Made by a program: the position numbers and the translations under genes. Positions 49,606 through 57,250 of a stretch of 64,000 nt of DNA are shown in pieces. Source of the stretch: Bradyrhizobium sp. cir1 (GTDB lineage Bacteria; Pseudomonadota; Alphaproteobacteria; Rhizobiales; Xanthobacteraceae). Below the pieces are notes generated by a model, which saw only the letters and a program-made list of their open reading frames with translations, had not been told where the DNA came from and made no database searches. The stretch lies in the NCBI RefSeq assembly GCF_014198245.1, contig NZ_JACIHE010000010.1, positions 203,512-267,511 on the forward strand, written 5' to 3'. Position 1 is the stretch's first letter. Each line of letters starts with the position of its first letter.

Positions 49606-49684
49606 CGTCATTCCGGTGCGCCCTTGCGCACCTGAGAATCTCGAACTTCCGGGTTCGGTCCTTCGGACCGCCCCGGAATGACGG
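49606..49684. repeat. Dispersed palindromic element, family A (short)
   Basis: About 79 bp with ends CGTCATTCCGGTGCGCC and CGCCCCGGAATGACG and a central GAATCTCGAACTTCCGGG-like pair. It fills the gap between the AidB-like and CPBP genes. Confidence 0.72.
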
Positions 49685-49708
49685 GTTGAACCCAACGAAA
49701 GCCTCCTG

Positions 49709-50473
49709 ATGGACTCCCTCAATCCCGATCATCCGCCGCTCGTCATGACGCCTGCGCCGCCACGCGTCTGGAAATTCTGGGGCACGGCGCTGTGGGGCCT
49801 CTTCATCTTCGTCGCGATGTTCGTTGGGCAGGTCGGCGCCATCGTTCTGCTTGTCGTGCTTCGCGGCGTTCCCTTCGACATGGCCTCGCTGCAGTCGATC
49901 GGCCACGAGCCCCAGGCGCTGGCGCTGTCGGTGATCACAGGTCTGCCGGCGACACTTGCGGCGGTGTGGCTCGCCATCCGCATCAAGAAGGCGTCGTTCG
50001 TCGACTATCTCGCGCTCTATTGGCCGTCCTGGAAGCAGCTGCTGTTCGGCGCGGTCGGTCTCGTCCTGATCGTCCTGGCCTGGGAGGTGGTGTCGCGATC
50101 GCTTGGCCGGGAGGCGACGCCCGGCTTCATGACCGATCTGCTGAAAACCGGCCGCGACAAGGGCGCCGCGCTCCTGCTGCTGGTCGCCTTCAGCGTGGCC
50201 GCGCCGATGTCGGAAGAGGTTTTGGCGCGCGGATTCCTGTTTCGCGGCTGGTCGGCGAGCTTTTTGCGCGTGCCCGGCGCGATCATCCTGTCGTCGCTGG
50301 TGTGGACGGTCGTGCACCTGCAATACGACATGTACTTCCTCGCCGAGGTCTTCAGCATCGGCCTGTGGTTCGGCTACATGCGTTATCGCGCGGGCTCGCT
50401 CTGGCTCACGATCATATTGCACGCGCTGAACAACATGACGGCGGTGGTGCTGACGATGTGGCTGGGGAGCTAG
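49709..50473 (+). CDS. CPBP family intramembrane metalloprotease
   Basis: A 254-residue inner-membrane protein with about six to eight hydrophobic helices. The CPBP (Abi/Rce1) motifs are SEEVLARGFLFRG (EExxxR), then SSLVWTVVHLQYD with FxxxH-like His, and HALNNMTAVV (HxxxN/B). These are intramembrane glutamyl peptidases; bacterial substrates are mostly unknown. The N-terminal region is Pro-rich (DHPPLVMTPAPPRVW). It is a single gene flanked by palindromic elements. Confidence 0.9.
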   Translation: MDSLNPDHPPLVMTPAPPRVWKFWGTALWGLFIFVAMFVGQVGAIVLLVVLRGVPFDMASLQSIGHEPQALALSVITGLPATLAAVWLAIRIKKASFVDYLALYWPSWKQLLFGAVGLVLIVLAWEVVSRSLGREATPGFMTDLLKTGRDKGAALLLLVAFSVAAPMSEEVLARGFLFRGWSASFLRVPGAIILSSLVWTVVHLQYDMYFLAEVFSIGLWFGYMRYRAGSLWLTIILHALNNMTAVVLTMWLGS

Positions 50474-50484
50474 GCCTCATACTC

Positions 50485-50573
50485 CGTCATTGCGAGCGCA
50501 GCGAAGCAGTCCAGAATCCCACCGCGCAAACAGTCTGGATTGCTTCGTCGCAAGAGCTCCTCGCAATGACGAC
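50485..50573. repeat. Dispersed palindromic element, family B
   Basis: About 89 bp with CGTCATTGCGAGCGCAGCG and CTCGCAATGACG ends and inner CAGTCCAGA / TCTGGATTGCT. It lies between the convergent CPBP and AEC genes. Confidence 0.8.
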
Positions 50574-50602
50574 GGGGAGAGAGGTGTGCTCGCAATGACG
50601 AG

Positions 50603-51526
50603 CTAGGCCACCAGCGCAATTGCGACCGGCATGGTGATCGCGGCCAAAATCGTCTGCAGCGTGATGATCTGCGCCAAGAGCGGAGCATCGCCGCCCATCT
50701 GGCGGGCCAGCACATAGGCGCTGGGCGAGGTCGGCACCGCCGCGCAGATCGCGACAATTGCGAGGCTGTTGCCGGAGAGGCCAAACCAGGCGGCCAGCAT
50801 CAGCGCGAGCGCCGGCATCAGCACCAGCTTGAATGCTACGCCGATGCCCGCGCTCAGGCTGGGGCGCAAGAGACCTTGGAGCTGCAAACCGGCGCCGGTG
50901 ACGAGCAGGCCGATCGCTAGCGAAGACCAGCTCAGAGCGTCGGCCACCTCGTGCCAGATTTTTGGCAGCGGCAGGTGCATCAGATTGACGGCGAGCCCGA
51001 TGGCGCAGGCCCAGATCAGAGGATTGCGGATCACCGTCATGACGATGGCGCGGGCGGACTGCTTTTCGGGCGAAGCATAGTGCGCCAGCACGGCGACGCT
51101 GAAGACGTTGACCAGCGGAATGATCGCGACCATGGCCACGGAGGCGAGCGCCAGCCCGACATCCCCGAACATGTTGGCGGAGACGGATAGCGCGACATAA
51201 GTCTGCCAGCGCGTGGCGCCCTGGAAGATCGACGTGAAGGCGCGGCCGTCGATGTCGAGCCGCGATAGCGCAGGGCGCAGCGCGAGGCAGAGCAGCGACA
51301 TCGCGAGCGCCGAGAGCAAGAGCGCGCCGCCGACGCCGGCAACCGGCACTTTTGAAAGGTCCGCCTTCACCAGGGTCTGGATCAGCAGCATCGGGAACAG
51401 CACGAAATAGGTCAGCCGCTCCAGCCCGTGCCATTGCGTGTCCAGCCGCATCAGGCTGCGCTTCAGTACGACGCCGAGCACGATGAGAATGAAGACCGGC
51501 AGCAGCGCCGCGATCACGACGGCCAT
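50603..51526 (-). CDS. AEC family (auxin efflux carrier-type) transporter
   Basis: A 307-residue inner-membrane protein with ten hydrophobic helices in two halves. Family patterns are VFILIVLGVVLKRS at the start, NPLIWACAIGLAVNLM in the middle, and CAAVPTSPSAYVLARQMGGD near the end. Bacterial members export or import carboxylates such as malate or malonate. The gene starts four bases after ruvX ends, so the two are co-transcribed although functionally unrelated. Confidence 0.88.
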   Translation of the reverse strand: MAVVIAALLPVFILIVLGVVLKRSLMRLDTQWHGLERLTYFVLFPMLLIQTLVKADLSKVPVAGVGGALLLSALAMSLLCLALRPALSRLDIDGRAFTSIFQGATRWQTYVALSVSANMFGDVGLALASVAMVAIIPLVNVFSVAVLAHYASPEKQSARAIVMTVIRNPLIWACAIGLAVNLMHLPLPKIWHEVADALSWSSLAIGLLVTGAGLQLQGLLRPSLSAGIGVAFKLVLMPALALMLAAWFGLSGNSLAIVAICAAVPTSPSAYVLARQMGGDAPLLAQIITLQTILAAITMPVAIALVA

Positions 51527-51530
51527 GGGA

Positions 51531-52010
51531 TCAGCCGGTGCGCAGATTGGCGAGGCGGTCGAGCGCGCCCTGCAGGATGAAGATCGCGGCGTGCTCGTCG
51601 ATCACCTCGGCGCGCTTGGCGCGGCTGACGTCCATGCCGATCAGCTCACGCTCGACGGCCGCGGTCGACAGACGCTCGTCCCAGAGGCCGATCGGGAGGG
51701 CGGTGAGGCCGGCGAGGTTGCGGGCGAAGGCGCGGGTCGATTGCGCGCGCGGGCCCTCACTGCCGTCCATGTTGATGGGCAGGCCGAGCACGAAACCGAC
51801 CACCTTGCGCTCCGTCGCAATCGCGAGCAGCCGGGCGGCATCCTGCTTGAACTGCTTGCGCTGGATTGTCTCGACGCCGGTAGCCAAGCGCCGGTCCGGA
51901 TCGGACACGGCAACGCCGATGGTCTTGGTGCCCAAGTCGAGCCCGACCAGCGCACCGCGTTCGGGCCAGTGGGTTGCAGCATCGACGAGGGGCAGGATAA
52001 GAGCGGGCAT
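51531..52010 (-). CDS. ruvX: Holliday junction resolvase RuvX/YqgF
   Basis: A 159-residue RNase H-fold nuclease. GLDLGTKTIGVAVSD has the first catalytic Asp, GLPINMDGSEGPRAQ the family loop, WDERLSTAAVE the Glu and IDEHAAIFILQGALD the last acidic residue. YqgF-type proteins take part in 16S rRNA 5'-end maturation and resolve Holliday junctions. The Met of MPALILPLVD is preferred; the frame upstream overlaps the divergent small gene. Confidence 0.9.
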   Translation of the reverse strand: MPALILPLVDAATHWPERGALVGLDLGTKTIGVAVSDPDRRLATGVETIQRKQFKQDAARLLAIATERKVVGFVLGLPINMDGSEGPRAQSTRAFARNLAGLTALPIGLWDERLSTAAVERELIGMDVSRAKRAEVIDEHAAIFILQGALDRLANLRTG

Positions 52011-52056
52011 GGTCTTAGCGCATATCATGCGTTGCGCTGCGGAGTGAACCCGGAAC

Positions 52057-52271
52057 ATGGATGCGCTGACACTATTCGGCTGTTTGCCGTGACGGCGATG
52101 CTGGTCACTTACGCCCTCGAGGACCGCAGCCACTGGTTCGTGCTGCTGTTCGCGGCGTCCTGCGCGCTCGGTTCGGCCTATGGCTTCCTGCAAGGTGCCT
52201 GGCCGTTCGGCCTCGTCGAGGCGATCTGGGCCGTCGTTGCGCTGCGGCGCTGGCACCTCAGGCCGCGGTGA
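52057..52271 (+). pseudogene. Small membrane protein gene with probable frameshift
   Basis: ATG at 52057 reads MDALTLFG and then hits a stop after TGTTTGCCG, whereas shifting frame at about 52075-52080 gives LFAVTAMLVTYALEDRS, two hydrophobic helices and an end ALRRWHLRPR. As I recall the family, it begins MDALTLFGLFAVTAML, so one base (a C in the GGC run) seems to be missing. An intact ORF from GTG 52044 exists in the second frame but has an unlikely N-terminus (VNPEHGCADTIR). It could be a true mutation or a sequencing error. Confidence 0.6.
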
Positions 52272-52329
52272 CGGAGAGTCGGGCGAGGGACCTGCCGGAC
52301 AGGCAAGTAGCTCCTCGCCCGGTATCAGA

Positions 52330-53265
52330 TCAGCGGATCGCGATCGGGTTGATCATCGCCTGCACGCCGCCGGTCCAGCGCGGCTGTCCGAGCACGAACA
52401 GGAATTCGTAGCCCTTGTCCCGGGCGAGCGCGGCGGTGTCCATGTTCTCGAGGATGTAGGTGCCGTTCATCGCGAGCAGGATCTGGTGCACCTCGAACAC
52501 GTTCTGGGACTCGAACGGCAGTACCTCGAGCGCCCAGGTGTCGGCGCCGATCGCGACGACGCCCTTGCCGGTCAGGTACTTTGCGCCTTCGACGCCGAGG
52601 CCGGGCTCGCCGGCCGAGTAACGCTTGTCGTCCTTGCCGATCAGGCTGAGCCAGCCGGTGTGGAAGATGACGACGTCGCCCTGGCGGATCTCGACGTTCT
52701 GCTGCTTGGCGGCTTCCTCGATCTCCTTGACGTTGAAGGCGGTACCTTCCTTCACCACGTCGGTCTTGAAATAGGCGGCCATGTCGAGCAGCACGCCGCG
52801 CGTGACCATCGGCGGCACCTTCTCGATGCCGAGCTTCTTCAGCCCGGTCGGATCGGCGAAGTCGGCGAGCTTGTTGCCGTTGTAGTAGACGTGCTCGACG
52901 CCGAGATGGCCGAGCCCATCGAGCTGGCTGCCGATGCCGACCCAGGTGTCGAGGATGTCGTCGTTATAGGTCGCCTTGTTGGGACCGAGACCGGGGATGC
53001 CGGCTTGCCCCGGCTGCACCACCGTGATCTTGAACGTGCGCGGCGGATAGGCGGGTGTCTGCGACGTGACGGGAATGCCGAGAGCATAGGTCTTGCCGGT
53101 CTTCACCAGCGATGCCGCCTTCACCACGAGCTCGGGCGTCATGTAGTTGGCGGCGCCGATCTCGTCGTTCGGCCCCCATTTCGATTTGGTCCAGTCCTGT
53201 GCGCTTGCAGTTCCTGATATCGCCGACAACGCGGCGACACAGCACAACACGAGCGTATTGCGCAT
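52330..53265 (-). CDS. Cyclase family protein (kynurenine formamidase-like fold), exported
   Basis: A 311-residue protein with a signal peptide (MRNTLVLCCVAALSAISGTA, then SAQ), so periplasmic. The body matches the putative cyclase family: IGAANYMTPE near the mature start, GSQLDGLGHLGVEHVYYN in the metal-motif region, GVLLDMAAYF, and GDVVIFHTGWL. The usual HxGTHxD zinc motif appears as DGLGHLGVEH, so the metal ligands are partly altered. The function is unknown. GGGAGGAC precedes the ATG. Confidence 0.85.
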   Translation of the reverse strand: MRNTLVLCCVAALSAISGTASAQDWTKSKWGPNDEIGAANYMTPELVVKAASLVKTGKTYALGIPVTSQTPAYPPRTFKITVVQPGQAGIPGLGPNKATYNDDILDTWVGIGSQLDGLGHLGVEHVYYNGNKLADFADPTGLKKLGIEKVPPMVTRGVLLDMAAYFKTDVVKEGTAFNVKEIEEAAKQQNVEIRQGDVVIFHTGWLSLIGKDDKRYSAGEPGLGVEGAKYLTGKGVVAIGADTWALEVLPFESQNVFEVHQILLAMNGTYILENMDTAALARDKGYEFLFVLGQPRWTGGVQAMINPIAIR

Positions 53266-53453
53266 CGATAGTCCTCCCGATGTTTTGGCTTCGTTTATGG
53301 TTTCGCGCTGGCTAGTCGCGCATCCTAACGTAGAACGTTCGCGCGCTTCAAAGCTTTTCGAAGTGCTGCGCTGCGATGGCAGGACGCAGCGCGGATTGAT
53401 TCAAACGCGATAGATTTGTGACGAATTTCGTGGCGTGGAACGTTCGCGCTGCG

Positions 53454-54344
53454 TCAGGCTGCGATGACGTCGTCGTCTTTCTTCAGGCAGGCGATGAAAC
53501 CTTGCAGCGCGCTGTATCGATGTCCGGCGCCGCGCTGGATGAAGAGCGTCTCGACGCGCGCATGCGCGGGGCTTAGCGCGTGGATCGACACGCTGCCGCT
53601 CATCGCGCTGCGTTCGACGACCGCGCGCGGCAGCAGCGTCACGCCCATGTCGGCGGCGACACAGCCGATCATGCCGTCGAGCGTGCCGAGCTCGAAGCGT
53701 GCGGCCGACGGCCAGCCGAACTCGACGAACACCTGCTCGAGCCGCTGGCGATAGGTGCAGCCGGTACGGAAGACCAGCGCGGTCGGACCGGACTCCGGCG
53801 TGCCGGCGCGCAGCTCGGCCAGCGAAGTCCAGCGCCGCGCGCTGACCAGCACCAGCTCCTCGCGGAACACGCTGGTCGCGGTGAGATCGGCATGCGCGAT
53901 GGGACCTGCGACGAAGGCGCCATCGAGCGTGCCTTCGAGCACGCCGGCGACGAGGTCGGCCGTGGTTGCCGTGCGTAACGAGAGGCGCACAGCGGGAAAG
54001 CGGCGGTGGAAATCGGCGAGCAGCGGCGGCAATCGCACGGCTGCCGTCGTCTCCATCGAGCCGATCGCCAGCGGTCCCTTCGGCTCGCCGTCGTCGCGCG
54101 CGGCGAGCACGGCCTCGCGCGACAGCGCAGCCATTCGCTGCGCATAGGGGAGGAGACGTTTGCCGGCGCCGGTCAGCGTCATGCCGCGGCTGTGGCGTTC
54201 GAACAGCGGCGTGCCGATCTCGGCTTCCAGTGCCTTCACGCGCTGGGTGACGTTCGATTGCACCGTGTTGAGCTCTTCCGCGGCGCGGGTGATGCCGCCG
54301 GTGCGGGCGACAGCGGCAAAGGTCTGGATGTCGCTGAGTTCCAT
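53454..54344 (-). CDS. LysR family transcriptional regulator
   Basis: A 296-residue LTTR. The winged-helix start MELSDIQTFAAVARTGGITR, AAEELNTVQSNVTQRVKALE and FERHSRGMTLTGAGKRLLPY is intact. The effector domain follows (GPLAIGSMETTAAVRLPPLL). An upstream Met would add 13 residues of no family similarity. It is divergent from a nitronate monooxygenase-type gene with an inverted repeat between, so it probably controls that gene. Confidence 0.92.
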   Translation of the reverse strand: MELSDIQTFAAVARTGGITRAAEELNTVQSNVTQRVKALEAEIGTPLFERHSRGMTLTGAGKRLLPYAQRMAALSREAVLAARDDGEPKGPLAIGSMETTAAVRLPPLLADFHRRFPAVRLSLRTATTADLVAGVLEGTLDGAFVAGPIAHADLTATSVFREELVLVSARRWTSLAELRAGTPESGPTALVFRTGCTYRQRLEQVFVEFGWPSAARFELGTLDGMIGCVAADMGVTLLPRAVVERSAMSGSVSIHALSPAHARVETLFIQRGAGHRYSALQGFIACLKKDDDVIAA

Positions 54345-54399
54345 GGTGCCGTTTCGCTTTTGAGATGGCAGCGTTCGCAACAATTCATTTTTCGAGAAA

Positions 54400-54415
54400 A
54401 CTAGTCGCCCCTAGT
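54400..54415. promoter_or_regulatory. Inverted repeat ACTAG-N6-CTAGT, likely LysR-type site
   Basis: ACTAGTCGCCCCTAGT, flanked by a wider CGAGA...TCTCG pair, lies in the 97-base gap between the LysR and nitronate monooxygenase starts. LTTR sites are typically interrupted dyads; the T-N11-A core is only loosely present. Confidence 0.5.
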
Positions 54416-54441
54416 CTCGCTGTCCAGATCAGGGAGGGATC

Positions 54442-55419
54442 ATGCCGCTTGCGACGTCACTGACCACGCTGCTTCAGATGAGGCATCCGATCCTGCTGGC
54501 GCCGATGGATATCATCGCGGGCAGCCGGCTCGTGACAGCCGTGAGCCGCGCCGGCGGCTTCGGCATTCTCGGTGGCGGCTATGGCGAGAGGGCGTGGCTG
54601 GAGCAGGAGACCGCGAAGCTCGCCGAACTGCGTGCGCCGTTCGGGATCGGCTTCATCACATGGAGCCTCGCCAGAAAGCCCGAGCTTCTCGATGTCTCGC
54701 TCGACGCAAAGCCATCCGCGATCATGTTGTCGTTCGGCGATCCCGCGCCGTTCGCGCCAAGGATCAAATCCACCGGCGCCCGCCTGATCTGCCAGGTACA
54801 GGACGAGGCGATGGCGCGGCAGGCGCTCGATGCCGGCGCCGACATCCTGATTGCACAGGGGACGGAGGCGGGCGGTCACGGTGCGTCACGCACTACTGTC
54901 GATCTCGTGCCTGCCATCGTCGATCTCGCCGCGGGCCGTGTGCCCGTTGTTGCGGCCGGCGGCATCGCTGACGGCCGCGGGCTCGCTGCGATGATGATGC
55001 TGGGTGCGAGCGGCGTGCTGCTCGGCACGCGCTTCTATGCCAGCCAGGAGGCCGACGGCGCGGAGGAGGCCAAGCGGCGCATCTGCGCGGCGAGTAGCGG
55101 CTCGACCGTGCGCGGCATCATCTTCGATCTCTCCCGCAACAATGTCTGGCCGGCGCCGTTCACGGGACGGTGTCTGGTCAACGACCACGCCCGGCGCTGG
55201 ATCGGCCGTGAAGTCGAGCTGATGCAGAATGTCGCCGCAGTCGCGGCGGAGTATGCGGCGGCAAAGGCGGCGGGCAATTTCGACGTCGCCGCGGTGATTG
55301 CGGGCGAGGCGGTCGGGCTGATCCATGATATTCCGCCGGCAGCGGAGATCGTCGAGCGGATTTCGATTGAAGCGGAGCAGCTTCTTGCTGGGCGGCGTAA
55401 CTCGGTGGTCGCGGCGTAG
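54442..55419 (+). CDS. Nitronate monooxygenase-type FMN oxidoreductase (first copy)
   Basis: A 325-residue TIM-barrel flavoenzyme of the NMO/enoyl-reductase FabK-like group. The start MRHPILLAPMDIIAGSRLVT and the FMN phosphate motifs AQGTEAGGHGASRT, PVVAAGGIADGRGLAAMM and LGASGVLLGTRF are intact. Such enzymes oxidise alkyl nitronates such as propionate-3-nitronate, or act on related substrates. GGGAGGG precedes the ATG. It is divergent from a LysR gene. Confidence 0.88.
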   Translation: MPLATSLTTLLQMRHPILLAPMDIIAGSRLVTAVSRAGGFGILGGGYGERAWLEQETAKLAELRAPFGIGFITWSLARKPELLDVSLDAKPSAIMLSFGDPAPFAPRIKSTGARLICQVQDEAMARQALDAGADILIAQGTEAGGHGASRTTVDLVPAIVDLAAGRVPVVAAGGIADGRGLAAMMMLGASGVLLGTRFYASQEADGAEEAKRRICAASSGSTVRGIIFDLSRNNVWPAPFTGRCLVNDHARRWIGREVELMQNVAAVAAEYAAAKAAGNFDVAAVIAGEAVGLIHDIPPAAEIVERISIEAEQLLAGRRNSVVAA

Positions 55420-55426
55420 AATTCTT

Positions 55427-55461
55427 TACCCTCCTCTGGAGGGCCCTCCAGGGGAGGGTAA
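55427..55461. repeat. Short palindromic element, family E
   Basis: TTACCCTCCTCTGGAGGG followed by CCCTCCAGGGGAGGGTAA, a 35-bp near-perfect palindrome lacking the interior found in the 160-bp copy at 40028. It lies between the two nitronate monooxygenase-type genes. Confidence 0.8.
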
Positions 55462-55487
55462 GAGAGAGCTAACGAGAGAGAACAACC

Positions 55488-56564
55488 ATGTGGCCTGACC
55501 GTCGACTGATCGATCTCTTCAAGACCGAATTCCCGATCGTGCTGGCGCCGATGGCCGGTGTGATGGATGCGGAGCTGGTGATCGCGGCTGCGCAGGGCGG
55601 GGCGCTGGGGTCGCTGCCCTGCGCGATGATCTCGGCGGAGAAGGCGCGCGAGCAGGTTGGCCTGATCCGCCAGCGCGTGAAGGCGCCGGTCAGCATGAAC
55701 TTCTTCTGCCACACGCCGATCGAGCTCACGGCGGAGGCCGAAGCGCGCTGGAAGCAGCGGCTGACGGGCTATTACACCGAGCATGGTCTCGATCCGGCGG
55801 CGCCGATCGCCGCGGCCAACCGCGCGCCGTTCGATGCGGCGTTCTGCGAGGTGGTCGAGGAGCTGAAGCCGGAGGTCGTCAGCTTCCATTTCGGCCTGCC
55901 GGAGCAGGCGCTGCTGAGGCGCGTCAAGGCGGCGGGCTCCCTCGTCATCTCGTCCGCCACCACTGTGAAGGAAGCGGTCTGGCTCGAGCAGCACGGCGTC
56001 GATGCCGTGATCGCGCAAGGCGCCGAGGCGGGTGGCCATCGCGGCATGTTCCTGACCGACAAGATCGCCGAGCAGCCCGGCACGTTTGCGCTGGTGCCGC
56101 AGGTTGCCGATGCCGTGAAGGTGCCGGTGATCGCGGCGGGTGGCATTGCGGACGGGCGCGGCATCGCTGCGGCCTTCGCACTCGGCGCCTCCGGCGTGCA
56201 GATCGGCAGCGCTTACTTGCGCTGTCCGGAATCCAAGGTCAGCGCGGGCGGCCGCAAGGCGCTCGCTGAAGCGCGGGACGATTCCACCGTCATCACCAAT
56301 GTCATGACCGGCCGGCCGGCGCGCGGGGTGCAGAACCGCCTGATGCGCGAGGCCGGCCCGGTCTCGCCGGATGCGCCGCCATTCCCCCATGCGGCGACCG
56401 CGCTGGGGCCGCTGAAGGCGGCGGCCGAAAAGCAGGGCAGGGTGGATTTCACCAATCTCTGGGCCGGACAGGCGATTGCCCTCGGGCGCGAGGTGCCTGC
56501 GGCCGAATTGACCCGGGATCTGGCCAAATCGGCCTTGGCTCGCCTGAAAGCGCTGGCCGGATAG
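55488..56564 (+). CDS. Nitronate monooxygenase-type FMN oxidoreductase (second copy)
   Basis: A 358-residue protein of the same superfamily but a different subgroup: FPIVLAPMAGVMDAELVIAA, PVSMNFFCHTP, VSFHFGLPEQALLRR, AQGAEAGGHRGMF, and VIAAGGIADGRGIAAAFALG. This longer type, with NFFCHTP, resembles the bacterial nitronate monooxygenases that act on propionate-3-nitronate. It follows the first copy after about 70 bases with a palindrome between, so they may share a transcript that is attenuated. Confidence 0.9.
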   Translation: MWPDRRLIDLFKTEFPIVLAPMAGVMDAELVIAAAQGGALGSLPCAMISAEKAREQVGLIRQRVKAPVSMNFFCHTPIELTAEAEARWKQRLTGYYTEHGLDPAAPIAAANRAPFDAAFCEVVEELKPEVVSFHFGLPEQALLRRVKAAGSLVISSATTVKEAVWLEQHGVDAVIAQGAEAGGHRGMFLTDKIAEQPGTFALVPQVADAVKVPVIAAGGIADGRGIAAAFALGASGVQIGSAYLRCPESKVSAGGRKALAEARDDSTVITNVMTGRPARGVQNRLMREAGPVSPDAPPFPHAATALGPLKAAAEKQGRVDFTNLWAGQAIALGREVPAAELTRDLAKSALARLKALAG

Positions 56565-56609
56565 GGCGCGATGAGATCCAGGAGGATCATCGCGCTTTAG
56601 GTTATTGTT

Positions 56610-56656
56610 TGCGCATGATCTTTCCGGAAAATCGCTGCGCACTTTTCCGGATCATG
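56610..56656. repeat. Palindromic element, family F (GCATGATC...GATCATGC)
   Basis: GCGCATGATCTTTCCGGAAAA followed after a short centre by TTTTCCGGATCATGCGC. I recall this motif as a common dispersed repeat in Rhizobiales genomes. It lies upstream of gatC. Confidence 0.7.
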
Positions 56657-56732
56657 CGCCCGGCGCCGGTTGCGGCGCAAAAGCGGCCTCTGCTATACGG
56701 CACATAGGTTTTGCCGTGAGAGGCCTTATATA

Positions 56733-57020
56733 ATGTCCGTCGACGCCGCTACCGTCCGCCGCATCGCGCATCTGGCGCGCATTGCGGTTTCCGAGGACGA
56801 GGTTCCGCATCTGCAGGGCGAGCTCAACGCCATGCTCGCTTTCGTCGAGCAGCTCTCGGAGGTCAATGTCGAGGGCGTGGAGCCGATGACCTCGGTCACC
56901 CCGATGCAGATGAAGAAGCGGCAGGACGTGGTCAATGACGGCGAGATCGCCGACGATATCGTTGCCAATGCGCCGGCGACCGAGGGGCATTTCTTCCTGG
57001 TGCCGAAGGTCGTCGAGTAA
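56733..57020 (+). CDS. gatC: Asp-tRNA(Asn)/Glu-tRNA(Gln) amidotransferase subunit C
   Basis: A 95-residue subunit that stabilises GatA-GatB in the complex converting misacylated Glu-tRNA(Gln) or Asp-tRNA(Asn) to the amide. Family patterns are VRRIAHLARIAVSEDEVPHL, ELNAMLAFVEQLSEVNVEGV and TSVTPMQMKKRQDVV. The start is the Met of MSVDAATV. First gene of gatC-orf-gatA-orf-gatB. Confidence 0.95.
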   Translation: MSVDAATVRRIAHLARIAVSEDEVPHLQGELNAMLAFVEQLSEVNVEGVEPMTSVTPMQMKKRQDVVNDGEIADDIVANAPATEGHFFLVPKVVE

Positions 57021-57037
57021 ATTTCGAGAGTGGTCCG

Positions 57038-57250
57038 ATGTGCCTGCTTTGCGACGATGAGAAGGCCTATCAGGCCTACATGAATTACCTCGACAAGATG
57101 GAGCGGCAGGGCAAGGCTGCCGATCCCAACGTCGCCGTCAATGCCGTGCTCGACGAGATCGAGGCAGCCGCGAAAGCCGCCGCCAAAAAAGACGACCCGG
57201 CCAACGACAAGACCCTGTCTCCGTTCTTCTGCAGCCCGATCAATAAATGA
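57038..57250 (+). CDS. Small Cys-containing protein between gatC and gatA
   Basis: A 70-residue protein starting MCLLCDDEKAYQAYMNYLD, with a CxxC pair at the extreme N-terminus and a third Cys near the end (SPFFCSPINK). The middle is helical and Lys/Ala rich. I recall similar proteins in Bradyrhizobium-type genomes but know no function. The stop overlaps the gatA start (ATGA), so it is translationally coupled to gatA. Confidence 0.8.
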   Translation: MCLLCDDEKAYQAYMNYLDKMERQGKAADPNVAVNAVLDEIEAAAKAAAKKDDPANDKTLSPFFCSPINK

